DNA of 40,891 nt from a virus, in the IMG/VR virus record IMGVR_UViG_3300021952_000483, positions 1 to 40,891 of that record. One strand, written 5' to 3'. How positions within the stretch are numbered: the stretch's first letter is position 1; the number at the start of each line of letters is the position of its first letter. The notes under the pieces are model-generated. The model was not told where the DNA came from and made no database searches. It saw nothing but the letters and a program-made list of their open reading frames with translations. Made by a program: the position numbers and the translations under genes. Shown here piece by piece: positions 23,865 through 33,600 of this stretch.

Positions 23865-24357
23865 GCATGAACGCTTCAAGGTGGAGGGCTTGGCTGAATT
23901 GGCCAAAGCCCTGCGCGAATTGCCTGACCGGGTAGCCAAAAACGGCCTGCGCGTCTCTGTTTATGCCGGAGCCAAGGTCATCCGCGATGAAGCCCGCATG
24001 CGTGCGCCAAAAGCGGCCGAGGTCCTGGGACCCAATCAGCCGCCACCGGGTACGCTCAAGCGCTCGGTGATCATGAAACAGATCCCTGAGCTCTCCAGCC
24101 TCACGCGCCAGACCTTTTTTGTGACGGTGCGCCACGGCAAGAAGTACCGCAAGCAGGGCAAGAAAGGCAACCTCTCGCAGGATGCCTGGTACTGGCGTTT
24201 CGTGGAATTTGGCACCCGAAAAATGCGTGCGCGGCCATTCCTGCGGCCAGCCCTGGAAGCCAAGCGGCGCGAAGCAGTGCAGGCCATGAAGGACCGGTTG
24301 AGTGAGCGCATCGAGCTGGAAGCCAAGAACCTTTACAGAGGTCAGCAAAGGAAGTAG
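23857..24357 (+). CDS. HK97 gp10-like tail component
   Basis: A 166-residue protein of the HK97-gp10/putative tail-component family, part of the neck or tail completion: FKVEGLAELAKALRELPDRV, then AGAKVIRDEARMRAPK and WYWRFVEFGTRKMRARPFLR. The last motif is diagnostic. It overlaps the adaptor before it and is followed after two bases by a GTG-started gene. Confidence 0.9.
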   Translation: MAKHERFKVEGLAELAKALRELPDRVAKNGLRVSVYAGAKVIRDEARMRAPKAAEVLGPNQPPPGTLKRSVIMKQIPELSSLTRQTFFVTVRHGKKYRKQGKKGNLSQDAWYWRFVEFGTRKMRARPFLRPALEAKRREAVQAMKDRLSERIELEAKNLYRGQQRK

Positions 24358-24359
24358 CC

Positions 24360-24710
24360 GTGCAGGATTTTTTTGACGCCATCAAGGATCTGGCCGGGGG
24401 TGAGGTCTACGCGCTTGTCGCAGCAGAAAACACCCAGTACCCGGCCATCGTCTACACGCCCATCGTGCAGGAGCACATCTTTGGCATCGATGGACCGCAT
24501 GGCCTGCAGCGCGTGCGCGTGCAGGTCGACACCTACGCGAGAACGTACCAGGAGGCCTTGCACCTGCAAGACCAGGTCCTGGCTGCGCTTTTGGCTGACA
24601 AGAGCACCGTCGCCGATGTGCGCATGGGGCTCAGTGAATTTGAAGATCAGGCCCGGCTGTACCGGGTGAGCGTGGACTACACCTACCACCGGCCGGTGGG
24701 TTCACCGTGA
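24360..24710 (+). CDS. Tail terminator / completion protein (DUF3168-like)
   Basis: A 116-residue protein, GTG start with AAGGAAG upstream. The sequence (DAIKDLAGGEVYALVAAEN, YPAIVYTPIVQ, RVRVQVDTYARTYQEALHLQ) fits the DUF3168/gpU-like tail terminators that cap the tail tube. Its place between the gp10-like and major tail genes agrees. Confidence 0.85.
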   Translation: MQDFFDAIKDLAGGEVYALVAAENTQYPAIVYTPIVQEHIFGIDGPHGLQRVRVQVDTYARTYQEALHLQDQVLAALLADKSTVADVRMGLSEFEDQARLYRVSVDYTYHRPVGSP

Positions 24711-24726
24711 AACAAGGAGCATCTGC

Positions 24727-25137
24727 ATGAGCAGCACCGCAATCACCGCGCAAGGTATCGCCATTGCCCGGTTTGGGACCACCGCCTTTGAAACCATCCC
24801 TAACGTGGTCTCGTTTCAAGGCCCTGGCGGGCAGGCCGCCGTGATCGACGTCACCAACCTGGCATCCACCGCCAAGGAAAAGCGCGTGGGCCTGCGCGAC
24901 GAGGGGCAGTTGTCCCTGACCCTGCACTACAACCCCGACGATCTGGTGCACCAGGGCCTGAGAACCGACCGAGCCAACCGGGTGCGCCGCCAGTTCAAGA
25001 TCACTTTTACCGACACCAACCCTGCCACTTGGACCTTCTACGGCTATGTCACGCACTTCAGCGTGCAAGGCGGTGTGGATGCGGTCGTGCAGGCCTCCGT
25101 GACCATCGAAATCGATGGCGACATCACCGAAGCTTAA
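24727..25137 (+). CDS. Major tail (tube) protein
   Basis: A 136-residue tube subunit. The beta-rich pattern (AITAQGIAIARFGTTAFET, VIDVTNLASTAKEKRVGLRD, GQLSLTLHYNPDD, TWTFYGYVTHFSVQGGVDAV, ASVTIEIDGDI) matches tail tube proteins of lambda-like siphophages. It has an AAGGAGC ribosome site and sits directly before the tail chaperone gene. Confidence 0.9.
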   Translation: MSSTAITAQGIAIARFGTTAFETIPNVVSFQGPGGQAAVIDVTNLASTAKEKRVGLRDEGQLSLTLHYNPDDLVHQGLRTDRANRVRRQFKITFTDTNPATWTFYGYVTHFSVQGGVDAVVQASVTIEIDGDITEA

Positions 25138-25150
25138 AGAGAGGCACCCC

Positions 25151-25489
25151 ATGTTGACCCGTGAACAAATCCTGCAGAGCGACGATCTGCCCCGTGAAAC
25201 TGTCCAAGTCCCGGAGTGGGGCGGTGAGGTGCAGGTGCGCACCATGACCGGTACCGACCGTGATGCCTTTGAGGCCAGCTTGATTGGTAAGGAAGGCCGC
25301 CTTGAGAACGTGCGTGCCCGCCTGGTCTCGCTCACCTTGTGCGACGAGACGGGGAGCCGACTTTTCAGCGATGGTGACATCACGTCGCTCGGTGGCAAGA
25401 GCGCTAAGGCACTCGACCGTGTGTTTGCCGTGTCCCAGCGTCTGAACGGCATTGGCGCTGATCAGGTGGACGCCGCAAAAAACGCCTGA
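25151..25489 (+). CDS. Tail assembly chaperone, short form (gpG-like)
   Basis: A 112-residue chaperone that coats the tape measure protein during tail assembly. The sequence is LTREQILQSDDLPRETVQVP, MTGTDRDAFEASLIGKEGRL, ARLVSLTLCDETGSRLFSDG. I chose ATG 25151 (AGAGGCACCCC ahead); the frame is open further up into the tail gene. The last codons contain a slippery A AAA AAC, so a fraction of ribosomes make the longer GT form. Confidence 0.9.
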   Translation: MLTREQILQSDDLPRETVQVPEWGGEVQVRTMTGTDRDAFEASLIGKEGRLENVRARLVSLTLCDETGSRLFSDGDITSLGGKSAKALDRVFAVSQRLNGIGADQVDAAKNA

Positions 25490-25827
25490 TCGCCCATCCT
25501 TCGAGACGCTTTGTGTTCCGGCTGGCGCTGGCTTTGGGCCTGCCGGTACGCGAGATGCTCGCATCGATGGGCTCGGACGAGCTGACCGAGTGGATGGCGT
25601 ACTACCAGCTCGAGCCCTTCGGGGACTACCGGGCCGACTACAGGTCCGGCGTGGTGGCCTCCACCTTTGCCAATGCCCACCGGGCCAAGGATGCGGGGCC
25701 GTTTCGGCCAGAGGACTTCATGCCCTTCCTTGAAAAACCGCAACCCACCCAACCTCAAGACGAAACACAGCTCAATGTGGCCCGGTTCAAGGCCATGTTC
25801 GCGCACAAGGTGATGAAGCATGGCTGA
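25151..25827 (+). CDS. Tail assembly chaperone, frameshifted long form (gpGT-like)
   Basis: A -1 shift at 25477-25483 joins the gpG frame to the downstream frame, giving about 225 residues. The added T part reads RLIAHPSRRFVFRLALALGL directly after the shift, then EWMAYYQLEPFGDYRADYRS and ends near the tape measure start, overlapping it by eight bases. The T frame has no convincing start of its own (a GTG at 25513 without ribosome site), which supports expression by frameshift only, as in lambda gpG/GT. Confidence 0.85.
25477..25483 (+). other. Programmed -1 frameshift site A AAA AAC
   Basis: The heptamer is A AAA AAC with AAA and AAC in the zero frame, a canonical X XXY YYZ slip site. The gpG stop (TGA 25487-25489) follows one codon later. 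The -1 frame is then open to 25827. Confidence 0.87.
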
Positions 25828-28264
25828 TATCGGCTCCCTCGTGGTCAAACTCGCAGCGGAAACGGCCGATTTCCGCGAAGACCTGGGCAAGAGTGCATTG
25901 CTTTTGGAACGCCACGCCGAATCCATGCGTGGTTCCCTCGAAAAAGTGGCCGAAGTCGCCAAGACCACTTTTGCCATCGCCATCGGCGTGGAATCGGTGG
26001 GCGCGCTCAAGGAATTGGTGGCCCACACACTGGAAACGGTAGCCGCCCTGCAGGATCTGGCCGAACAGACCGGGGCAAGCGCCACGGCCCTGTCCGGCTT
26101 TGCACCGGTAGCCACCATTTCTGGCGTAGCGATGGAGCAGATCGGCGTAGGCCTGACCAAACTCTCCAAAGGGCTGGCTGGGGTGGACGATGAGACCAAG
26201 GGGGCTTCTCAAGCTCTGCAGTTTCTGGGCATCAAGGCCAAGGATGCAGGGGGTAACCTGCGCGATCCGGCTGAGGTCATGAACGACATTGCCCTGAAAC
26301 TGTCCAATTTCGAGGACGGGGCAGGCAAGACGGCCATTGCGCTTGAACTGTTCGGCAAGTCTGGAGCTGGGCTGCTGCCCTTCCTCAAGGACCTGGCTGC
26401 CAACCAGGATCTGAACATCCGGCTCACTGAAGCAGAGATCGAATCTGCCGAGAAGGCCTCGAAGGCGCTGGGCCGCATGCGGGCCGAGCACAACTTTGTC
26501 GCCCAGACCATCGTCACGGCCGCGCTTCCTGCCCTCGAAGAGCTGGTGGGTGAGCTCAAGGCCGTGATGCTGGGCACGCACAACACGGCTGAGGCCATGG
26601 TCAAGCTGCGAGACGACGGCACGCTCAAGACCTGGGCGCAGGACACAGCGTATGGCATTGCCATCGTCATCGATGCGCTGCGCGGTGTGATCCAGATGGC
26701 CAAGGCCGTCATGGGCAGCTTTGAGGCGGTTTGGGCCGATATTGAGTTGCTTGGCACTTTCCTCTCTGGTGGCAAGGGACTGAACCCGTTTTCCGAGGAG
26801 AACCAGGCCACCCTCAAGACCGCATTGGAAAAGCGCAATGCGATCGTTGAGAAGGCTAATCAGACCTATGTTGACCTTTGGAAGATGCCTTTGCTCGCTG
26901 ATGCGGTCAAGGAGCGTTTCGATGCGATCAACAAGGGGGAAGCCGAGGCTGCGTCCGAAGCCAAAAAGCCCAAGCTGAACTACAACTCGGCCACTGGCGC
27001 GCTCACCGCAGCGGCCATGGCCAAGATCGAAAGCGACATCAAGCAGCTGCAGGGGTTGACCGATGTGGAAACGGGCCTCCTGAAGGACCGGCAAAAGATC
27101 ATCGACCTCTACGAGGGGCAGGGATACATCAGCTACAAGGAGGCCAGTGAGGCCCGGCTGAACGCACAGCAGGAATTCACGGACCGCCTGGGCGAGTTGT
27201 ATGCGCAGGAAGAGTCCATTTTGAAGCGTGGCCTTGCCACCATTGCCAAGACAGCCCAGGACAAATTGAAGCTGCAAGACAAGCTCTCGGAAATCACCCT
27301 GCGCCGTGAAAAACTCGAGCGTGAAGCCCAGCAGTCCAATCTGGAGCGCGAGATCAAGCTGCCCGGTGAAACACTCAAAGACCTGCAGGAGCAGGTGGCC
27401 AGGAGCCAGGGGCAGCTTCGATCGACCGAAGAGCAGATCAAGGTCCTTCGGGAGACCGGTTCGATCAGCGAGATCGATGCGCTCAAACGACTGTCGGCTG
27501 CCAGGCGCTCCAGCGCCGATGAGCTGGCGGATTTCGCGGCCAAGGCCAGAGAGCTGGTGGAAGCCACGCCTGGCAATGACAAGTTGGCCGAATCGTTTCG
27601 GCGCATCGAGGAGGCTGCCCGTCAGGCAGCCGATGGGGCGACCTTGCTGGGTCAACGGGCCCTTGAGTTGTCAGATCCCGGTGCTGGGTTCTCCAAGGCG
27701 CTTCGCACCCTGGGTGAAGAAACCGAGCAGGTGGGCAAGCAGATGGAGGCGGTGACCACCAAGGCCTTCAATGGAATGACGGATGCGCTCACCAACTTCG
27801 TGATGACGGGCAAGCTCGACTTCAAGTCGCTGGCCACCTCCATCATTTCGGACCTGATCCGCATTCAGATCCAGCGTGCCATCACGCTGCCCTTGGCCAA
27901 GGCGCTGGGCAGTATGTTTGGTTTTGCCGATGGCGGGATCATGACCTCGGCAGGCCCTTTGCCCTTGCGGGCCTATGCCAGTGGCGGTGTGGCCACCACG
28001 CCTCAGCTGGCGGTCTTTGGCGAGGGTTCCATGGCCGAGGCCTATGTGCCGCTGCCCGATGGTCGCTCGATCCCCGTCACGATGAACCAGCCCTCGTCCG
28101 GGGGCGGCGATGTGTTCAACATCTCGGTCAATGTGGCCGAGGGTGGGGTGACCAGCAGTGCAGGGCAGGGCAAAGACCTGGGGCGGGCGATTTCCAGCGC
28201 GGTGCGGCAGGAACTGCTCAATCAGAAGCGAGCCGGTGGTCTGCTGGATCCGCGTCGGCAGTGA
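25820..28264 (+). CDS. Tail tape measure protein
   Basis: An 814-residue protein that sets tail length and is ejected with the DNA. It begins ADIGSLVVKLAAETADFRED, continues in long helical stretches (LERHAESMRGSLEKVAEVAK; a charged coiled-coil part about 470-600) and ends with a glycine-rich and aromatic C-terminal domain of the lambda tape-measure type (LTNFVMTGKLDFKSLATSII, FGFADGGIMTSAGP, GEGSMAEAYVPLPDG). At about 0.15 nm per residue, the tail would be near 120 nm. It overlaps the frameshifted chaperone by eight bases. Confidence 0.93.
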   Translation: MADIGSLVVKLAAETADFREDLGKSALLLERHAESMRGSLEKVAEVAKTTFAIAIGVESVGALKELVAHTLETVAALQDLAEQTGASATALSGFAPVATISGVAMEQIGVGLTKLSKGLAGVDDETKGASQALQFLGIKAKDAGGNLRDPAEVMNDIALKLSNFEDGAGKTAIALELFGKSGAGLLPFLKDLAANQDLNIRLTEAEIESAEKASKALGRMRAEHNFVAQTIVTAALPALEELVGELKAVMLGTHNTAEAMVKLRDDGTLKTWAQDTAYGIAIVIDALRGVIQMAKAVMGSFEAVWADIELLGTFLSGGKGLNPFSEENQATLKTALEKRNAIVEKANQTYVDLWKMPLLADAVKERFDAINKGEAEAASEAKKPKLNYNSATGALTAAAMAKIESDIKQLQGLTDVETGLLKDRQKIIDLYEGQGYISYKEASEARLNAQQEFTDRLGELYAQEESILKRGLATIAKTAQDKLKLQDKLSEITLRREKLEREAQQSNLEREIKLPGETLKDLQEQVARSQGQLRSTEEQIKVLRETGSISEIDALKRLSAARRSSADELADFAAKARELVEATPGNDKLAESFRRIEEAARQAADGATLLGQRALELSDPGAGFSKALRTLGEETEQVGKQMEAVTTKAFNGMTDALTNFVMTGKLDFKSLATSIISDLIRIQIQRAITLPLAKALGSMFGFADGGIMTSAGPLPLRAYASGGVATTPQLAVFGEGSMAEAYVPLPDGRSIPVTMNQPSSGGGDVFNISVNVAEGGVTSSAGQGKDLGRAISSAVRQELLNQKRAGGLLDPRRQ

Positions 28265-28281
28265 TGTATTGAAGGATTTTC

Positions 28282-28620
28282 ATGGCGACATTCACATGGA
28301 TCGCTTCGATTGGCGCTTCGCTCAACCTCAAACCCAATGTCCGAAAGGTCTCCTTCGGCGACGGGTACGAGCAGCGTCTGGCCTTTGGCATCAACACCCA
28401 GCCTGAGGTCTGGTCTCTGGAATTCAGGGGCAAATCAACGGCCGAGGCTGCTGCCATCGACAACTTCCTGCGTGCTCGTGGAGCGGTTCAGTCTTTCGAC
28501 TGGACCACTCCAAGCGGCATTGCGGGCAAATTTCTGTGTGAAGAGTGGAGCCGCACCGTGGAAGAACCCAATCTGGAAAACATCCGAGCCACGTTCAGGC
28601 AGGTGTTTGATCTCTCATGA
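28282..28620 (+). CDS. Minor tail protein, gpM-like
   Basis: A 112-residue tail tip protein of the phage_min_tail family: NLKPNVRKVSFGDGYEQRL, WSLEFRGKSTAEAAAIDNFL, SFDWTTPSGIAGKFLCEEW. It overlaps the gpL-like gene (ATGA), as in lambda-like tails. Confidence 0.92.
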   Translation: MATFTWIASIGASLNLKPNVRKVSFGDGYEQRLAFGINTQPEVWSLEFRGKSTAEAAAIDNFLRARGAVQSFDWTTPSGIAGKFLCEEWSRTVEEPNLENIRATFRQVFDLS

Positions 28621-29336
28621 CGGCCCAAACCATGACGACATTAGCCATCACCACAGAAATCCAGAAGCTCTCCCCGAGTGCAGTCATCGAGCTCTTCGTG
28701 ATGGACCTGACCCTCTTCAATGAGGGTGTAGTCCGTTTTCATGCAGGCACCAACGAGCTGCGCCGTCAGGTGGTCTGGCAAGGCAATACCTATGAGCCGT
28801 TTCCCATTCAGGCTGAAGGCTTTGAGTTCAACGGCAACGGGCAGGTGCCGCGTCCTAAACTCAAGGTGGCCAACGTCACGGGCAGCATCACTGCGCTGAT
28901 CCTCTCCTACCAGGACCTGGTGGGTGCTCGGGTCACGCGAAAGCGCACGCTGCTCAAGTACCTTGATGCCGTGAATTTCGGGACCGGTACCAACCCGACT
29001 GCAGACCCGACTGCCGAGTTTGCCGACGATGTGTATTGCATTGATCGCAAGTCACGGGAGACCCGGGATGTGGTTGAGTTTGAGTTGGCTGCCTCTTTCG
29101 ATCTCGAAGGAGTGTCCTTGCCCAGACGGCAGATTGTTCAAAACGTCTGCCCCTGGAGCTACCGGGGCTCGGAGTGCGGCTACACCGGGACGGCCTATTT
29201 CAATGCTAACGACGAGACGGTAACTGGCCGAACGCAGGATGTCTGCGGCAAACGGCTGGTGTCCTGTCAGAAGCGCTTTGGCTCGAATGCCGAGTTGCCC
29301 TTTGGCGGGTTCCCGGCGGCGGGGTTGATCCGATGA
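28617..29336 (+). CDS. Minor tail protein L, iron-sulfur type
   Basis: A 239-residue tail tip protein. VIELFVMDLTLFNEGVVRFH and VVWQGNTYEPFPIQAEGFEF are gpL signatures. Four C-terminal cysteines (178, 187, 210, 217), in NVCPWSYRGSECGY and DVCGKRLVSCQKRFG, correspond to the [4Fe-4S] ligands known in lambda gpL; Cys141 is extra. An alternative start is ATG 28632. It overlaps both neighbours. Confidence 0.92.
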   Translation: MTAQTMTTLAITTEIQKLSPSAVIELFVMDLTLFNEGVVRFHAGTNELRRQVVWQGNTYEPFPIQAEGFEFNGNGQVPRPKLKVANVTGSITALILSYQDLVGARVTRKRTLLKYLDAVNFGTGTNPTADPTAEFADDVYCIDRKSRETRDVVEFELAASFDLEGVSLPRRQIVQNVCPWSYRGSECGYTGTAYFNANDETVTGRTQDVCGKRLVSCQKRFGSNAELPFGGFPAAGLIR

Positions 29337-30064
29337 TGAATCTCGCAAATCAAGCGCTGGCGCTGGCCCACGCTGCAGATGAATTTCCACGGGAAGCCTG
29401 CGGGCTGTTGATCGTGCAAAAGGGCCGTGAGACCTATATCCCATGCCGCAACATCGGCGTGGGTACCGACCAATTCGTGATCCACCCCGAGGACTATGTC
29501 CGGGCCGATCGGCTTGGAGAGATCGTGGGAGTGTTCCATTCCCATCCGCATTTGCCCGCTGACCCGAGCCAGGCCGACAAAGTGGCCTGCGAAGCTTCCG
29601 GCTTGCCCTGGTTCATCGTGTCCTACCCCTCTGGGCAGTGGCATGAGACGCAGCCATCTGGTTACATGGCTCCCCTGGTCGGTCGGGCATGGGCCCACGG
29701 AGTGCTTGATTGCTACTCGGTGATCCGTGACTGGTATCGGGCAGAGCGTGGCATTGACCTGCCGAACTTTGACCGCTTTGACGAATGGTGGAAGCGCGGC
29801 CAGAACTTGTACCTCGATAACTTCGGCTCGGCGGGCTTTGAGGCGCTGGGAGCCGTTCAATCCCAGGACATGGAAGTTGGCGATGTGCTCCTGATGCAGG
29901 TGGCATCACCTGTTCCCAACCATGCTGCCATCTACCTGGGCGATGGCCTGATCCTTCATCATCTGCAGGGCAGGCTCTCCAGCAGGGACGTATATGGCGG
30001 CTACTGGCAAAAGATCACGACGCACATCTTGAGACATCGCACAGAAATAACCCAACCTCCATGA
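29333..30064 (+). CDS. Tail assembly protein gpK-like (JAMM plus NlpC/P60)
   Basis: A 243-residue two-domain protein. The N-terminal JAMM/MPN metallopeptidase has Glu21, then HSHPHLPADPSQAD with His69, His71, Ser79 and Asp82. The C-terminal NlpC/P60 domain has Cys127 in GVLDCYSVIRDWY and His197 in NHAAIYLGDGLILH. All catalytic residues are present, so it may act in tail maturation and in peptidoglycan cleavage during entry. It overlaps gpL and gpI by ATGA. Confidence 0.93.
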   Translation: MMNLANQALALAHAADEFPREACGLLIVQKGRETYIPCRNIGVGTDQFVIHPEDYVRADRLGEIVGVFHSHPHLPADPSQADKVACEASGLPWFIVSYPSGQWHETQPSGYMAPLVGRAWAHGVLDCYSVIRDWYRAERGIDLPNFDRFDEWWKRGQNLYLDNFGSAGFEALGAVQSQDMEVGDVLLMQVASPVPNHAAIYLGDGLILHHLQGRLSSRDVYGGYWQKITTHILRHRTEITQPP

Positions 30065-30654
30065 CCACCATCATCCTTCTCGGCGAGCTGGGTAAGCGCT
30101 TCGGGCGCAGGCACAAGATGGCTGTGGCCACTGCTGCGGAAGCGGTGCGTGCCCTGTGCGCGAACTTTCCCACTTTCGAGCGAGAGCTTGTCGCCTCAGG
30201 TGAGAGAGGTGTGGGCTACCGGGTGCTGGCCGGACGGGACGCCTTGAATCTTGAGCGGCTGCATGAGCCCACAGGGCAGCAGCACATCACGATCACACCC
30301 GTGATCTCGGGTGCTGGGGGCAATGGCCTGGGCCAGATCCTTTTGGGGGCGGCTCTGATCGCTGTGTCCTGGTGGAACCCGATGGGCTGGGCTGCAACGG
30401 GTTCGTTTCTTTCGCAGGCCACGCTCTATTCGGTGGGTACTTCCATGATTTTGGGAGGCGTGGCCCAGATGATTGCTCCGACAGCCAAGTCTTCTGACCC
30501 TTCCGAGCGACCAGAAAACCAGCCGAGCTATGTTTTCAACGGCGCTGTGAACACCACGGCCCAAGGGCATCCCGTGCCTGTGGGTTACGGGCGGCTGATT
30601 GTGGGTTCGGCCGTGATCAGCGCTGGCATTGATGTGGATGAGATCGCTGTATGA
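30061..30654 (+). CDS. Tail assembly protein gpI-like
   Basis: A 197-residue tail tip assembly protein. The N-terminal ubiquitin-like part is TIILLGELGKRFGRRHKMA, AAEAVRALCANFPTFERELV, with TITPVISGAGG linking to a hydrophobic Gly-rich stretch (LGQILLGAALIAVSWWNP, TSMILGGVAQMIAP) and the end NTTAQGHPVPVGYGRLIVGS. This matches lambda gpI homologues, normally needed for assembly with gpJ. The overlap with gpJ is ATGA. Confidence 0.92.
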   Translation: MTTIILLGELGKRFGRRHKMAVATAAEAVRALCANFPTFERELVASGERGVGYRVLAGRDALNLERLHEPTGQQHITITPVISGAGGNGLGQILLGAALIAVSWWNPMGWAATGSFLSQATLYSVGTSMILGGVAQMIAPTAKSSDPSERPENQPSYVFNGAVNTTAQGHPVPVGYGRLIVGSAVISAGIDVDEIAV

Positions 30655-33600
30655 GCGCCCAGAGCACTTCTCTGATCATTGGCGCAGGTGGTGGCAAAGG
30701 TGGGGGCGGCAGTGCTCGCGTGGCCCAGGAAGCGCCCGACAGCCTGCGCTCCAAGGCTTATGCCCGGGTCGTTGACCTCGTCTGCGAGGGCGAGATCGAG
30801 GGCCTGGTCGCTGGCCTGCAATCCGTCTACCTGGACGACACACCTATCCAGAATTCGGATGGTTCGTACAACTTCACCGGGGTGACGCTGGAAACCCGGA
30901 CAGGCACCCAGCAGCAAAGCTACATCCCTGGCTTTTCCTCTGTGGAAAACGAGGTCTCGGTTGGGGTGGAGTGCAAATACGGCCAGCCCGTGGTGCGCTC
31001 CATCACCGACCCGGACGTGGACGCTGTGCGCATCAAGGTCAGCATCCCGACGCTGACGCTGCAGGACACCACCAACGGGGACCTGAACGGTACCTCGGTC
31101 ACCTATGCGATCGACCTGCAGTCCCGGGGAGCCGGGTATGTGCAGATCCTGCAGGACACGGTTTCAGGCAAGACCTCATCGCGCTACCAGCGCAGTTACT
31201 ACGTTCCTTTGTCCGGGACTGGTCCTTGGGATGTGCGCTTGCGTCGCATCACGGCAGACTCGACGCAAACCAGCCTGCAAAACAAGACCTTCCTCGAGTC
31301 CTATACAGAGGTGATCGAGAGCAAGCTGCGCTATCCCAACAGCGCGCTGATGGCCTTGCGGGTCGACGCCTCGCAATTTACCTCGATTCCCAGGCGCAGC
31401 TACGACCTCAAGCTCCTTCGGGTTCGTATCCCGTCAAACTACTTCCCCGAGACCCGCTCTTATGCCGGCGTCTGGGATGGCGGCTTCAAGATCGCCTGGA
31501 CGGACAACCCGGCATGGTGCTTCTATGACCTGGTGACCAATACCCGCTACGGTCTTGGCAACTACATGCCTGAGTCGCAGGTCGACAAGTGGGCGCTGTA
31601 CCGGGTGGCCAAGTACTGTGACGAGTTCGTGCCCAACGGGCTGGGTGGCTATGAGCCACGCTTTACCTGCAACCTGTACCTGCAGACCCGGGAGCAAGCC
31701 TACAAGGTGGTGCAGGACATGGCCTCGGTGTTCCGGGGCATGGCTTATTGGTCGGGTGGCGCCATCACGGTCACGCAGGATTCACCTCAGGATCCGGTCT
31801 ACCAGTTCACCGCTGCCAACGTTGTCGATGGTGAGTTCGCCTACCAGGGGTCCTCTGCCAAGGCTCGGCACACGGTGGCGCTGGTCAGCTGGGTGGATCC
31901 GGATGATTTCTATCGCCAGAAGGTGGAATACGTCGAGGACCTCGCAGGCATTGCCCGGTACGGTGTGGTGCAGGCCGATGTGGTGGCCATGGGGTGCACC
32001 TCTCGTGGTCAGGCCAACCGGGTGGGCAAGTGGCTGCTGTACTCCGAGCAGTCCGAGTCGGAGATCATCACTTTCCGTACCGGACTTGAGGGTGCTGTGG
32101 TTCGGCCGGGCGATGTGGTCAAGGTGGCCGATGCCAGCAGAGGTGGCATGCGACTGGGTGGGCGGATTGCTGCGGCCACAACCGTGGGCGTCACGCTTGA
32201 TCAGGATTTGCCTGCAGGATCCTGGCGGATCTCCGTGGTGCTGCCCACCGGCGTCGTGGAAGAGCGGCAGGTGGGATCGCTGTCTGGCCAGACTGTGGGC
32301 GTGACCAGCGCGTTTTCGATGGCCCCACAGGTGGGGGCGATCTGGGTGCTGTCTTCCACGCTGGTGGAGGCGCAGCTCTTTCGGGTGGTGCAAGTCGCTG
32401 AAAGCGAACCTGGTGTCCATGAAATCACGGCGCTGGCGCACAACCCCAGCAAGTACGGAGCCATCGAGCAGGGCTTGGCCTTGCAGCCTCGTGCCATCAC
32501 GGTGCTCTCGACAACGCCTGCAGCCCCCACGGGTCTGACCGTGACCGAGAGCCTTTACCGTGTCAAGGATCAGGCGCTGGTGCTGATCCAGCTCGGCTGG
32601 GAGCAGGTCTTTGGGGCTCTGGAGTACCAGATCACCTACCGCGTCAACGGTGGCAACACGGTCACGCTGCCCAAAGTCTCCAGCACCTATCTGGAGATCC
32701 GAAACGCTGAGGCCGGTCACTACGTCTTCACGGTTCGGGCTGTGGGGGTGTCGGGCAAGCTGGGCAACTCCGCAAGCCTGAGCCAAAGCATTCTGGGCAA
32801 GCTCCAGCCGCCAGATGATGTGCAGGACTTTGTGGTGCTGCGCCGAACGACCGATTTGCTCCTGAGCTGGAGTGCCAACACCGATGCCGACCTCTCGGGG
32901 TATGAGGTGAGGGTGGGGACAGGGTGGGATTCGGGTGTGATGGTCGGGCAGACAGCGGGCACGCAGCTGGTGCATGACCAGAGCGAGTCGGGTCAGTACA
33001 ACTATCACATCCGAGCCTTTGACACCTCCGGCAAGTTCAGTCAGCACGTCACCACCTTCCAGCTCACCTTGCTCGCGCCCTCATCGGTGCGGCAATTTGA
33101 TGTGGTGCAGTCAGCCAACCGGCTGGAGTTTCGTTGGCTGCCCAATCCCGAGCCGGAGGTCGTGGCCTATGAGTTACGGGAAGGGGGCGCCTGGGACACC
33201 TCGATCTTCATCGCCGAGGTCAAGTCCAGCAGTTTCACGCTGCCCTCAGGCTTTGATGGTGAGCGCAAATTCTGGATCAAGGCGATCGCATCGCCCGGCA
33301 TTTACTCGGAAGAAGCCACCTTTGTCTCCACAGTGGTGGCGCAGCCTCAGAACGCGAACCTGCTGGTGACAGTGGATGCGCAGGCGACCCGGTTCCCCGG
33401 CGTGAAGCATTTCGCTTCGGTCGAATCGGTCAACAGCCTGGATGTGCTGCGCATGGACAGCGGGGTGACCCAGTCCGAGTACCTGTTTGAGGTAAATCTG
33501 CCCACCAGCTATCGGGCGCAGAACACCTTGCTGGCCAGCATTGGGGCGACGCTGGATGACCGCGAGACCTGGACCTCAGCCAATTACGCCTGGATCAGCT

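Noticed and set aside
25513-25827. Independent T gene starting at GTG 25513
   Set aside because: No ribosome site, and the A AAA AAC slip site upstream explains expression as a fusion.
25787-27655. 622-residue open frame opposite the tape measure gene
   Set aside because: It is an antisense shadow of a highly biased coding sequence; composition is unnatural and it has no ribosome site or domain.
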